From Niallia taxi (GTDB lineage Bacteria; Bacillota; Bacilli; Bacillales; Cytobacillaceae): a stretch of 64,000 nucleotides of DNA. Position numbers and translations under genes: made by a program. Numbering within the stretch: the stretch's first letter is position 1; every line of letters starts with the position of its first letter. This document shows positions 18,340-26,172 of the stretch, piece by piece. The stretch lies in NCBI RefSeq assembly GCF_032818155.1, contig NZ_CP102589.1, positions 3,520,001-3,584,000 on the forward strand, written 5' to 3'. Under the pieces are notes generated by a model. The model did no database searches, was not told the origin of the DNA, and saw only the letters and a list, made by a program, of their open reading frames with translations.

Positions 18340-18368
18340 AAGGCTCTGCTTTTTTCAAAGCAGAGCTT
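18340..18368 (-). terminator. Possible terminator of yisL
   Basis: GCTCTGCTTT and AAAGCAGAGC form a perfect 10-bp stem just after the yisL stop; the following minus-strand sequence is T-rich (CTTCTTCTGTTGTTTT), not a clean T run. Confidence 0.6.
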
Positions 18369-18374
18369 CCCAAA

Positions 18375-18716
18375 TCATAATGCAACATACCCAATATACA
18401 TGACGAGCACAAGAGCAATTGCTAACTGTCCCCAGAGGATTCTTACTCTTCTCCCCTTTTCCAGCCTGACTAATATCATTTCAATCATGCTGATAACCCA
18501 AATTCCGACGAGTGCCTTCAGCATATACATGGCAGTAAATGTCTCTACACGCAACAGCATCATTACGCCAGAAAAAATAATGAACAGATACAAGAGCCTT
18601 GTTATCATATGTATTATTTTCTTGAATGTTACTTGTCCCGTTGTTCTTAAAAGTAAAACAGCAATGAAAAGAACTAATGTGAGCATCCATGAAATGAAGT
18701 GGATTTGGCCAAACAT
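18375..18716 (-). CDS. yisL: YisL family (UPF0344/DUF1516) membrane protein
   Basis: This 113-residue protein has four membrane helices and almost no soluble part. The N-terminus contains HFISWMLTLVLFIAVLLL and the last third EKGRRVRILWGQLAIALVLV, matching the Bacillus YisL family (about 118 residues). ATG 18716 follows AAGGAGGTGGGCAG. The function is unknown. It lies just downstream of yisK in the same direction with a 59-bp gap, as in B. subtilis, and may be cotranscribed with it. Confidence 0.82.
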   Translation of the reverse strand: MFGQIHFISWMLTLVLFIAVLLLRTTGQVTFKKIIHMITRLLYLFIIFSGVMMLLRVETFTAMYMLKALVGIWVISMIEMILVRLEKGRRVRILWGQLAIALVLVMYIGYVAL

Positions 18717-18775
18717 CTGCCCACCTCCTTATTAAATAGGATGCACGTTTCTCTCCATTTATAGTAGAGTTTTCG

Positions 18776-19678
18776 TTAATCTTTTCCAACAGTGTTATGC
18801 AACACCCCAATTCCCTCCACTTCTATTTCTATTACATCACCATCACGCAAAAATCTTGCCGGCTTAAAGCCCTTGCCTACTCCAGCAGGTGTTCCTGTCG
18901 CAATTAAATCCCCTGGTTCAAGTGTCATACCTGCCGATAAGACGCTAATTACTTCTTCAATAGGAAAAATAAAATGCTTTGTATTGGAGCTTTGTCTAAC
19001 TTCTCCATTTACTTTAGTCGAGATGTCCAGATTATTTGGATTAGGAATAGCCGATTTCTCGACAATCACTGGTCCAAGCGGTCCACTTCCGTCCAAGCTT
19101 TTTCCGATAAAAAACTGCTTATGTCTTGCTTGCAAATCCCTTGCAGTAATATCATTCAAAATGGTATAGCCAAACACATACTCTAATGCCTTATCCTGCG
19201 GAATTGCTTTGCCCTTTTTGCCGATAACAACACAAAGCTCTCCCTCATAATCGAGCTGCTCTGTTACATCACTATGTAAAGGTATTGTTTCCTTTGGTCC
19301 GATTACAGTTGTCGGTGCCTTCGTAAACACCATGACATGCTCTGGTATATCATCTTTACTGCCCATCTCTATTGCATGCTCTTCATAATTTTTCCCCACA
19401 CAAAAAATATTTTTTGCAGGCTTTGGAATTGGGGCAATAAGCTGTGCCTCCTCCAGTTTAACAAAACAGTCGCTATTTTCTTTTGCCCATAGAGCTACCT
19501 CCTTTGCACCTTCAACAAAATCACTGCCCATTTCAATACATTGAATCATGTCATCTGGAAATGGCCGTCTTCCAGATTTCTTTTCCTCTGCATCATTGAG
19601 TGGCAAAATACTGTTATTCTCCTCATTTAATACTGCAATAACTTGTTTAGCATTAAGTAAAGCTGTCGCAAATTTCAT
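18776..19678 (-). CDS. yisK: FAH-family hydrolase/decarboxylase YisK
   Basis: This 300-residue protein matches YisK in length. The FAH fold (about 85-300) carries the metal ligands in YEGELCVVIG (two Glu) and the downstream Asp of NDITARDLQ, with GTPAGVGKGFKPARFLRDGD near the C-terminus. B. subtilis YisK was shown to be an oxaloacetate decarboxylase and it affects Mbl-dependent cell shape; in the wider family, acylpyruvases and fumarylacetoacetases are alternatives. ATG 19678 follows an AAGGACGGGATT site. yisL lies downstream in the same orientation. Confidence 0.85.
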   Translation of the reverse strand: MKFATALLNAKQVIAVLNEENNSILPLNDAEEKKSGRRPFPDDMIQCIEMGSDFVEGAKEVALWAKENSDCFVKLEEAQLIAPIPKPAKNIFCVGKNYEEHAIEMGSKDDIPEHVMVFTKAPTTVIGPKETIPLHSDVTEQLDYEGELCVVIGKKGKAIPQDKALEYVFGYTILNDITARDLQARHKQFFIGKSLDGSGPLGPVIVEKSAIPNPNNLDISTKVNGEVRQSSNTKHFIFPIEEVISVLSAGMTLEPGDLIATGTPAGVGKGFKPARFLRDGDVIEIEVEGIGVLHNTVGKD

Positions 19679-19921
19679 GTAATCCCGTCCTTATCCTAGA
19701 TATATAGTTTAATATTTATTCAATTATAAACTTTCAGACAATAGTATTCAAACCTCACTCACAGGCTTTGTCCTAAAATGTATGAAGATGAATTTGTCAT
19801 AGGCCAACCTTCCAGCTGAATAGGTTAAAAGGAGATGGCTCTATATTTGCTGGGCGAATGTATCACACTCCGCAGAAACACCACATAGAATGTAAAGAAT
19901 CTTATGTAAAGGATGTTGATT
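19679..19921 (+). promoter_or_regulatory. gerP operon promoter region
   Basis: This is the divergent gap between yisK and gerPA. In B. subtilis gerP is transcribed late in the mother cell by sigma-K and repressed by GerE. A possible sigma-K -10 like element, CATAGAATGTA, is seen at about 19886-19896 with an AC about 16 bp before it, but this is a poor match to CATANNNTA. No stronger element was found by eye. Confidence 0.35.
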
Positions 19922-20143
19922 ATGCCAGCTATTGTAGGAGTCGCACAAGTGATATCCATCGGGAGCAGCTCGATCTTTAATATTGGCGATGTTTATAAGA
20001 TAATGCCGATTTCTAACGCAAAAACATTTTCTGGTTCTGGTTCATTCAACACAGGTGACGGATTAAATATCACGAATTATCGAAGTGCCACAAACACAAC
20101 AGATAATGATGGCATTGATCAAGGCAATTTCTTGAATGCATAA
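19922..20143 (+). CDS. gerPA: Spore germination protein GerPA
   Basis: This is a 73-residue protein and the first gene of a complete gerPABCDEF operon. GerP proteins act in the spore coat and are needed for nutrient germinants to pass through it. The paralogous GerPA/GerPF signature is clear: PAIVGVAQVISIGSSSIFNIGD, a small-residue-rich middle GSGSFNTGDGLNITNYRSAT and an acidic end. The start is ATG 19922, 4 codons inside the longest open frame, with AAAGGATG upstream. It is paralogous to GerPF at the other end of the operon. Confidence 0.92.
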   Translation: MPAIVGVAQVISIGSSSIFNIGDVYKIMPISNAKTFSGSGSFNTGDGLNITNYRSATNTTDNDGIDQGNFLNA

Positions 20144-20174
20144 ATTTTTTCTGACATTGGAAAAGGTGATAATA

Positions 20175-20417
20175 ATGAATTATTTCATTCAACAATCAAT
20201 AACGATACACACAATTAAAATTGGCGGTATTACAAACTCATCTGTTTTTCAAATTGGCAGTTCCGGTATTATTAAACCGAATTCTTATCTTTATAATACT
20301 GGCGGATTCACTGAATCAGCACCGAGCGCCACAGAAGAATCAGCTTCGTTTACTGGTGTAAATGTGGCAGACGATAGTGTTGTTATGTCACCCTCTGTTC
20401 CATTGACAGGACCTTAA
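20175..20417 (+). CDS. gerPB: Spore germination protein GerPB
   Basis: This 80-residue protein starts MNYFIQQSITIHTIKIGG and contains SSVFQIGSSG, the typical GerPB core, followed by a Ser/Thr/Ala-rich low-complexity end. ATG 20175 has AAAGGTGATA upstream; the longer frame starting at 20136 overlaps gerPA and lacks a site. It is in the second position of the gerP operon, 31 bp after gerPA. Confidence 0.9.
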   Translation: MNYFIQQSITIHTIKIGGITNSSVFQIGSSGIIKPNSYLYNTGGFTESAPSATEESASFTGVNVADDSVVMSPSVPLTGP

Positions 20418-20436
20418 GATAACTAAGGAGGTACGA

Positions 20437-21078
20437 ATGATGTCCCAACAATTTTACCATTATGGCGATCAGTTACAATCTTATCTGCAGTACTTAGAAA
20501 AAAGAATCGTATCCTTGGAGAAAGCTGTCACCGAACTGACAAAAGAAGTAACTGAACTTAAGAACAGACCTTCTGTTCGAGTAGATCGTATTGAATACAG
20601 CTTTGATCAGCTTAAAGTGGAAACATTGGATGGGACACTCAACATCGGCTTGAATCCGGCAGATTTGCAGAAGATTGAAGAGTTAGCCATTAATCCAGGA
20701 AATTCTGTTCAGCCTGGCGGACCCTTTTATCCACCGCAAATAGATCCTAAGCAAATGATGACAAGATCGATGGAGTTGGAGGAAACTCTCCTTACTTATA
20801 TTCAAATGGAGCTTCCAGAAGTGATTATGAGAAAACAAGCAGAACTGGGTATGGAGGAGGACGAAGCTTACATTGCTTTCATTCAAGAGGATGTGACGAA
20901 GCAGCTTCCTACAAGAATACAATATTATTTGCAGCAACGGCCAGCTTCTGGAAATGAAGAGGATACAAATCAGCAAAATGAAGCAGTGATTTCTGCATTG
21001 AAGCAGGAAATAGAAAATGGTGTGCAGATTTTCTTAAGCAATATTCCGGATAATGTTAAGGGGAGGAACAAGGAATGA
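20437..21078 (+). CDS. gerPC: Spore germination protein GerPC
   Basis: This 213-residue protein is the largest of the operon. It has an N-terminal coiled coil (LEKRIVSLEKAVTELTKEV at about 20-40), a VRVDRIEYSFDQLKVETLDGTLNIGL beta segment typical of GerPC, then a helical, Glu/Gln-rich C-terminal half. Two adjacent ATGs follow AAGGAGGTACGA; I kept the first. In B. subtilis GerPC is part of the coat-located GerP assembly. Its stop codon overlaps the gerPD start (ATGA). Confidence 0.92.
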   Translation: MMSQQFYHYGDQLQSYLQYLEKRIVSLEKAVTELTKEVTELKNRPSVRVDRIEYSFDQLKVETLDGTLNIGLNPADLQKIEELAINPGNSVQPGGPFYPPQIDPKQMMTRSMELEETLLTYIQMELPEVIMRKQAELGMEEDEAYIAFIQEDVTKQLPTRIQYYLQQRPASGNEEDTNQQNEAVISALKQEIENGVQIFLSNIPDNVKGRNKE

Positions 21079-21254
21079 ACTTTCAAGTATACAATCGCGA
21101 GCTTGCAGTGGGAGATATTAAAATTATCGGTGTATCAAGCTCCTCTGTATGCATTGTCGGCGACGTACAGACTATACAGCTTGCATCCACATTTGACACA
21201 CCTGCAGAATCACTGATTATTGGCCCATTTGTGCCGCTAATCCCGAAAGGCTGA
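21075..21254 (+). CDS. gerPD: Spore germination protein GerPD
   Basis: This is a short 59-residue gene translated as MNFQVYNRELAVGDIKIIG, followed by SSSVCIVGD and ending FVPLIPKG, which is the GerPD pattern and length (about 58). ATG 21075 overlaps the gerPC stop by 4 bp, and GGGAGGAACAAGGA precedes it. Its position between gerPC and gerPE is conserved. Confidence 0.92.
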   Translation: MNFQVYNRELAVGDIKIIGVSSSSVCIVGDVQTIQLASTFDTPAESLIIGPFVPLIPKG

Positions 21255-21258
21255 CAGT

Positions 21259-21708
21259 ATGCTGCAAAGAACTTCTGTTGTTGACAATGTGCGTCTCAAC
21301 GTTGCTTCCTTTTCATCTACAGTTGAATTCGGAGACATATCCTATTATCAGGCGTTTTCAAGGGCACTTGCCGTACAGAGGGAGCGAAAGACTTTCTTTG
21401 GCAATGAAGGACCTTTTGATTATCCCATTTTCTCCGAACCAATTCCTATTCCGCCAATTACAGAAAATATCAATATCATGTACCATCAAACAAAGCCAAT
21501 TATTAAAGTGAAAAATCTTGATATTACTGCCGTTTCAGCATCATCCTTGCTGCAGGTTGGCAGCACCCGTCACATTTATGCTGAAACGAGGATTAAGCAT
21601 ATAAGACAGCTCGAAAAACATTCTGAAGAATTAATGAACCAGACCATCATTCCCCTCGAGGAGATACATTCATCACCGGGAACTTCAATCATTAACGGAA
21701 GTCAATAA
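21259..21708 (+). CDS. gerPE: Spore germination protein GerPE
   Basis: This is a 149-residue protein with an N-terminal MLQRTSVVDNVRLNVASFSS-type segment and a VEFGDISYYQAFSRALAVQRE motif typical of GerPE; the C-terminal part shows LQVGSTRHIYAETRIKHIRQL. It begins 4 bp after gerPD, so translation is probably coupled. It is the fifth gene of the coat-associated germination operon. Confidence 0.9.
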   Translation: MLQRTSVVDNVRLNVASFSSTVEFGDISYYQAFSRALAVQRERKTFFGNEGPFDYPIFSEPIPIPPITENINIMYHQTKPIIKVKNLDITAVSASSLLQVGSTRHIYAETRIKHIRQLEKHSEELMNQTIIPLEEIHSSPGTSIINGSQ

Positions 21709-21753
21709 ACCGGGTTGCCAAACAGCTTTATTACATTTAAAGGAGGGGTTTTT

Positions 21754-21972
21754 TTGCCTGCCATCGTAGGTCCAGTACAGATTGTTAACGTTGGAGAGGG
21801 AATCGTACAATTTGGCGATTCATTGTTCATATCCCCAAAGGGAAATTCGAAAGTTTCTTTAGGCTCAGGTGCATCAAACACAGGTGCATTTATCATTACT
21901 AATAACGGGTTAAGTGCAACTAATTATGTAGATACTAGTCTGATTGACCAGCCGACCTCAGCCAATAATTAG
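21754..21972 (+). CDS. gerPF: Spore germination protein GerPF
   Basis: This 72-residue protein is paralogous to GerPA (PAIVGPVQIVNVGEGIVQFGD, then GSGASNTGAFIITNN). The start is taken at TTG 21754, about 6 nt after AAAGGAGGGG; the upstream extension to 21715 contains this site and is unlikely to be translated. It is the last gene of the operon. Confidence 0.9.
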   Translation: MPAIVGPVQIVNVGEGIVQFGDSLFISPKGNSKVSLGSGASNTGAFIITNNGLSATNYVDTSLIDQPTSANN

Positions 21973-21973
21973 C

Positions 21974-22019
21974 AGACAGAAGATGAAGAAACATCATTTC
22001 CTCCCTCTTCTGTCTTTCG
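21974..22019. terminator. Hairpin between gerPF and yisB
   Basis: AGACAGAAG (21974-21982) and CTTCTGTCT (22007-22015) are perfect 9-bp arms with a 24-nt loop, followed by TTT. The last codons of the convergent yisB lie within the arms and loop, so both genes share this sequence. The T tract is short, so efficiency is uncertain. Confidence 0.5.
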
Positions 22020-22302
22020 ATTTTTTCACCTTCTGCAATTTTGTAGAAGGCTGTTTTTTTATCCATGCCAAATACTTAGCTATTTGCGGATCATCTTGCA
22101 GCAGTGCGACATTATTCAGCCTTACAGCCAACTCTTCATTTGTATATAAGGCATGAATTTGCTTATGGCATGGGATACATAAATCTGCTGTTCCTAAGTA
22201 AGCCCCGCCCATTTCCCTTGGTGTCAGATGATGCGCTGTTGTCTCCACATCCTCTCTTAAGCATAATTCACATGTGCCAATTTTTTTCTTTACCTTTGTC
22301 AT
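21994..22302 (-). CDS. yisB: HNH endonuclease-like protein YisB
   Basis: This is a 102-residue protein with an HNH/McrA-like zinc-finger nuclease motif: CELCLREDVETTAHHLTP (C-x2-C then the HH of the catalytic beta strand), LCIPCHKQIHALYTN (C-x2-C-H-x3-H) and a Lys/Arg-rich tail. It matches B. subtilis YisB, a single-domain HNH protein next to gerP. ATG 22302 follows AAGAAAGGAAGCAATA. DNA cleavage is the family activity; its biological role is unknown. Confidence 0.87.
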   Translation of the reverse strand: MTKVKKKIGTCELCLREDVETTAHHLTPREMGGAYLGTADLCIPCHKQIHALYTNEELAVRLNNVALLQDDPQIAKYLAWIKKQPSTKLQKVKKSKDRRGRK

Positions 22303-22395
22303 TATTGCTTCCTTTCTTAAGAGAAGTGCATGTATATCTTTTTCCCATTTCTACTGGAATTCATGATAAATATAACAAATTGGCTGAAAGAAAAG

Positions 22396-22427
22396 AAGCT
22401 GTCCAAAAGCGGACAGCTCCTAAATTG
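22396..22427 (-). terminator. Terminator of addA
   Basis: On the minus strand GAGCTGTCC and GGACAGCTTC form a stem followed by TTTTCTTT. Confidence 0.8.
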
Positions 22428-22431
22428 CAGT

Positions 22432-25400
22432 TTACATCTGCAAGATATTTGCACCATCAAAGAAATACAAATACTTCTCATCGATCGGTTTTTTAAGAAT
22501 TTTTTCAAGTGAATCTGCATACAGGTCAATTTGCACACGGTAGCGAGATTCCAAAACTGGTTTAGCTTCCTGATAACCATCTTTAAATCGGTCTTGAATG
22601 GCATCCGTTTTATAATCAAGAAGCACGGTCCCTTTTTCATCTTCAAAATATACGTCGATAATTCCTTGGACAAGAATTGGCTCATCCTCACCTTGCCAAT
22701 CCGTATAAACAGAGCTTGCTGGGTAGGCGATATTAAATGGTATCTCACGGACAAGCTTTTTGGCATTACGCATACGCTGCCCAAGCTCCGTCTTAAAGAA
22801 GGACACAATTTGCCCAGCCTCAATTGCCTCTGCCTGTTCTTCTGTTAAAAGCTCTTTTGCTACCATTTCGTCCACTAGCAGTATAACATTCTCCTCAGAT
22901 ATATCCTCATCCAAGCGAACATGCTGCATAACCATATGCATAGCTGTTCCTTTTTCAGCAGGACTCAGCTTTTTCTCCTGCATAAACTTCGGCCTGTTCC
23001 AAATTGTTTTTCTCCGTGTTTGAACTAGCTCTTTTCCGCTTTGCTCATCCAGTCTTTCACTTTGTCTTTTCAGCTCTGACACTGATTGCTTAGAACGATA
23101 GATTGTACCTTCAGGGAAGGCATACTTCCAATTAAGCGTGCGCTGGATTTGTTCCTGATATTCAGAGGAAACTTCTATTTTTCTTCCGTTTGTAACCTTT
23201 TCCAGCCAGCCTTCTTCTTCCTCTAAGTCTTCAGCAGTAAAAGCCAGCAGCTCTTCCTTAGGCAAAATACGTATTTCCCACGATGATGGATGGACAGAAA
23301 CTTCTCCTTTATCCAACCAGCTTTCCAAATGAATACCTGCTGCATCTTTATGTCTTACAAGGGCTGGTCCGATCCAATCCAAATAAGAGCGTGCAGAAGC
23401 CCTGTCGAATTCATTAAGAAGCCAATTGGAGTGGCCTGCCGCCTGTGCCCATTTCAGCTTGGACTTCTCAATATCTTTGACAGAACCGACTAGCACCAAT
23501 TTCTCTTTAGCCCTTGTCAATGCCACATAAAGTACCCGCATTTCCTCTGCTAGAAGCTCCATTCTCTTTTTCTTCACAAATGCTATTTGTGGTAAAGAAG
23601 GATAAGATATACGCTTTTTGGCATGAATGTACTTCGTTGCAAAGCCAAGATCCTTATCAAGCAAAAACGGCTTGCGGAGATCCATCGTATTAAATTCTCT
23701 TCCAATACCTGCAAGGAAAACAAATGGAAACTCAAGCCCTTTACTGCTGTGGATTGTCATAATCCGCACAACATCTTCTTGCTCTGTCAATGCCCTTGCA
23801 GCTCCAAGGTCATTTCCTCTGTCTCTCATTCTTTCGATAAAACGCAAGAAGCGGAACAGCCCGCGGAAAGAGGTGGATTCATATTGACGAGCACGATCGA
23901 ACAAGGCTCTTAAATTAGCCTGTCGCTGATTTCCACCAGGCAAACCGCCAACAAAATCATAAAAATGAGTGTCTCTGTACAGTCTCCATACTAAATCTGA
24001 CAAAGCTCCTCGCCTTGCTTCTGTACGCCATTCATGGAGCATACTAAAGAATGGTGCAATTCTTTCATACACCTCCTCTGTATTTGCTGTCCTTGCTCCC
24101 ATAAAAGCTTTAACAGCATCATAAAATGCTCCTTGCTTTTGGGCAATTCGGATTTTACTCAGCTCTTCTTCCGTCAAGCCGACAATTGGTGAACGAAGCA
24201 CTGCTGCTAACGGAATATCCTGATATGGATTGTCAATTACCTTCAGCAATGACATCATAATATTCACTTCGGTTGACTCAAAATAGCCTGTTGTCAAATT
24301 AGCATATGTTGGGATATTAAACTGCTTCAATTCCTCCATAATAGCAGGTGCCCATGTCATGGAACGCAAAAGAATGACCATATCCTTGTACATCACAGGT
24401 CGGTAAGATTTCGTTTTTGCGTCATACACCTCCTGCTTTTGGTCGAACAGCTCCTTCATTTTTTGGGCAATCACGCGCGCTTCCAACTGAGACTGTTCCA
24501 ATTCAAGTGCATCAAACTCGCTGTCTTCTCCTTCTGCCTCGTCACTTGATACAGAAGTATTCTGATTGACAAGTGCCAGTTCAATTGGATAGGTGGTCTC
24601 CTCTGGGTATGAAGCTCCCTTTGCCAGTTCTGCATCCTTGTCATATTCAATTTCCCCGACTTTAACACCCATTATCTGTTTGAATAAATAGTTTGTACCG
24701 TCCAAAACTTCTCTTCTACTGCGAAAGTTCCTTGCAAGGTCAATCTTATTACCAGAATCCTCGTCTTCCTGGAAGCGATTATATTTAGCCAGAAACAAGT
24801 TCGGTTCTGCAAGGCGGAATCGATAAATGGACTGCTTCACATCGCCAACCATAAACAGATTGCCATCTGATTCGCTGTCTGCTGTCACAAGCTGGAGAAT
24901 AGATTCCTGCACCATATTGACGTCCTGATATTCATCGATTAGTACTTCTTTAAACTGCTTGCGGTAATATAAGGCTGCAACAGAAGGCTCTAATTCCGTT
25001 GTTTCTGTATTACGTAATATTTCCAAGCAATAATGCTCAAGGTCAGCAAAATCAACTAAGCCCTTTTCCGATTTCATTTTCTGGAACCGCTCAGAGAAGG
25101 CTGCAACAAGCCTTGTCAATGTTTCCACATGGACCTTCATTTCTCGCATATCCTTGATAAAGCCTTCAGGCAGTCTGCCAAATAATTCGCTTTGCATTTC
25201 CTGCAGTATTTTCTTGGCTCTTTCTCTTATCTTCTGAGCTTCTTCTATTAAAGCAGGGTCGTACTCGTCTCCCTTGCAAGCCTTGGCTCTAGAAAATTTC
25301 AATCCTTGCATTGCTTCATATAATGTTTTCCATGAGTCGTTTTTCGCTTGTTGAATAATGTCCAAAAGGCTTAAATCATCAAGGAAATTACTTGCCCTTG

Positions 25401-26172
25401 GCGCAGGCCCGCCCGGTCGCTTCGTTAATTCCAAACCATACTCCAAAAGCTGTCTGACACCATCCAATTGAAGCTCTATACTTACAAGTAACTCTTTAGC
25501 AAATGGAAGCTCTTCTATTGCCGCCGACTCTTCTATGTCATACATTTGTGCCAATGACCCTAAATAAGCAGATGGAGACGGATTTGCCCGCGAAAAGTCA
25601 TACACTTCCTGAATGATTTTTTGCAGAGCATCATCACTTCTGTCATTTGTGAAAGCATCAACCAAATCGAAGAAAGCGAGATTCTCATCTTTGCCGTACT
25701 CTTCTTCAAACAGGTCTTCCACACATTCATCCCGCATTAATTGTGCTTCTGTTTCATCTGCTATTCGGAAGCCTGGGTCAAGATCAATCATGTAATAATA
25801 TTTACGAATAACCTCTAGACAAAAGGAATGGATTGTTGATATATGCGCTTTATTTAATAGTGCCAACTGTTTCTTCAGATGCTGAGATTTCGGATTAGCA
25901 TTGATTTCCTTTTCCAGCACATCTCCTATTCGATGCTTCATCTCTGCAGCCGATGCATTTGTAAATGTAACGACAAGCAGTTCATCAACATTAATTGGGT
26001 TGTCTGAAACAATTTTGCGAATCATTCTTTCTACAAGGACTGCTGTTTTTCCTGAACCGGCAGCTGCCGCTACTAAAATATCGCTGCCGCTCAGCATGAT
26101 CGCTTTCCATTGGTCATCTGTCCACGTGGCATCCACTGGTTTCTCTGGAATATCAATTATTTTCATTTGCAT
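22432..26172 (-). CDS. addA: ATP-dependent helicase/nuclease subunit A (AddA)
   Basis: This 1246-residue UvrD-type helicase plus nuclease is one half of AddAB, the Firmicutes counterpart of RecBCD, which resects double-strand breaks up to Chi. Walker A VAAAAGSGKTAV lies at about 34-45, motif II is LIDEYQDVNMVQ, then GDVKQSIYRFR, LARNFRSR and the helicase VI region VLYVALTRAKEKLVLVG. The C-terminal RecB-like nuclease motif is VLLDYKTDAI at about 1195. The length is close to B. subtilis AddA (1232). Its start overlaps the end of addB by 20 bp, so the two are translationally coupled. MQMK and MKII starts cannot be distinguished. Confidence 0.95.
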   Translation of the reverse strand: MQMKIIDIPEKPVDATWTDDQWKAIMLSGSDILVAAAAGSGKTAVLVERMIRKIVSDNPINVDELLVVTFTNASAAEMKHRIGDVLEKEINANPKSQHLKKQLALLNKAHISTIHSFCLEVIRKYYYMIDLDPGFRIADETEAQLMRDECVEDLFEEEYGKDENLAFFDLVDAFTNDRSDDALQKIIQEVYDFSRANPSPSAYLGSLAQMYDIEESAAIEELPFAKELLVSIELQLDGVRQLLEYGLELTKRPGGPAPRASNFLDDLSLLDIIQQAKNDSWKTLYEAMQGLKFSRAKACKGDEYDPALIEEAQKIRERAKKILQEMQSELFGRLPEGFIKDMREMKVHVETLTRLVAAFSERFQKMKSEKGLVDFADLEHYCLEILRNTETTELEPSVAALYYRKQFKEVLIDEYQDVNMVQESILQLVTADSESDGNLFMVGDVKQSIYRFRLAEPNLFLAKYNRFQEDEDSGNKIDLARNFRSRREVLDGTNYLFKQIMGVKVGEIEYDKDAELAKGASYPEETTYPIELALVNQNTSVSSDEAEGEDSEFDALELEQSQLEARVIAQKMKELFDQKQEVYDAKTKSYRPVMYKDMVILLRSMTWAPAIMEELKQFNIPTYANLTTGYFESTEVNIMMSLLKVIDNPYQDIPLAAVLRSPIVGLTEEELSKIRIAQKQGAFYDAVKAFMGARTANTEEVYERIAPFFSMLHEWRTEARRGALSDLVWRLYRDTHFYDFVGGLPGGNQRQANLRALFDRARQYESTSFRGLFRFLRFIERMRDRGNDLGAARALTEQEDVVRIMTIHSSKGLEFPFVFLAGIGREFNTMDLRKPFLLDKDLGFATKYIHAKKRISYPSLPQIAFVKKKRMELLAEEMRVLYVALTRAKEKLVLVGSVKDIEKSKLKWAQAAGHSNWLLNEFDRASARSYLDWIGPALVRHKDAAGIHLESWLDKGEVSVHPSSWEIRILPKEELLAFTAEDLEEEEGWLEKVTNGRKIEVSSEYQEQIQRTLNWKYAFPEGTIYRSKQSVSELKRQSERLDEQSGKELVQTRRKTIWNRPKFMQEKKLSPAEKGTAMHMVMQHVRLDEDISEENVILLVDEMVAKELLTEEQAEAIEAGQIVSFFKTELGQRMRNAKKLVREIPFNIAYPASSVYTDWQGEDEPILVQGIIDVYFEDEKGTVLLDYKTDAIQDRFKDGYQEAKPVLESRYRVQIDLYADSLEKILKKPIDEKYLYFFDGANILQM

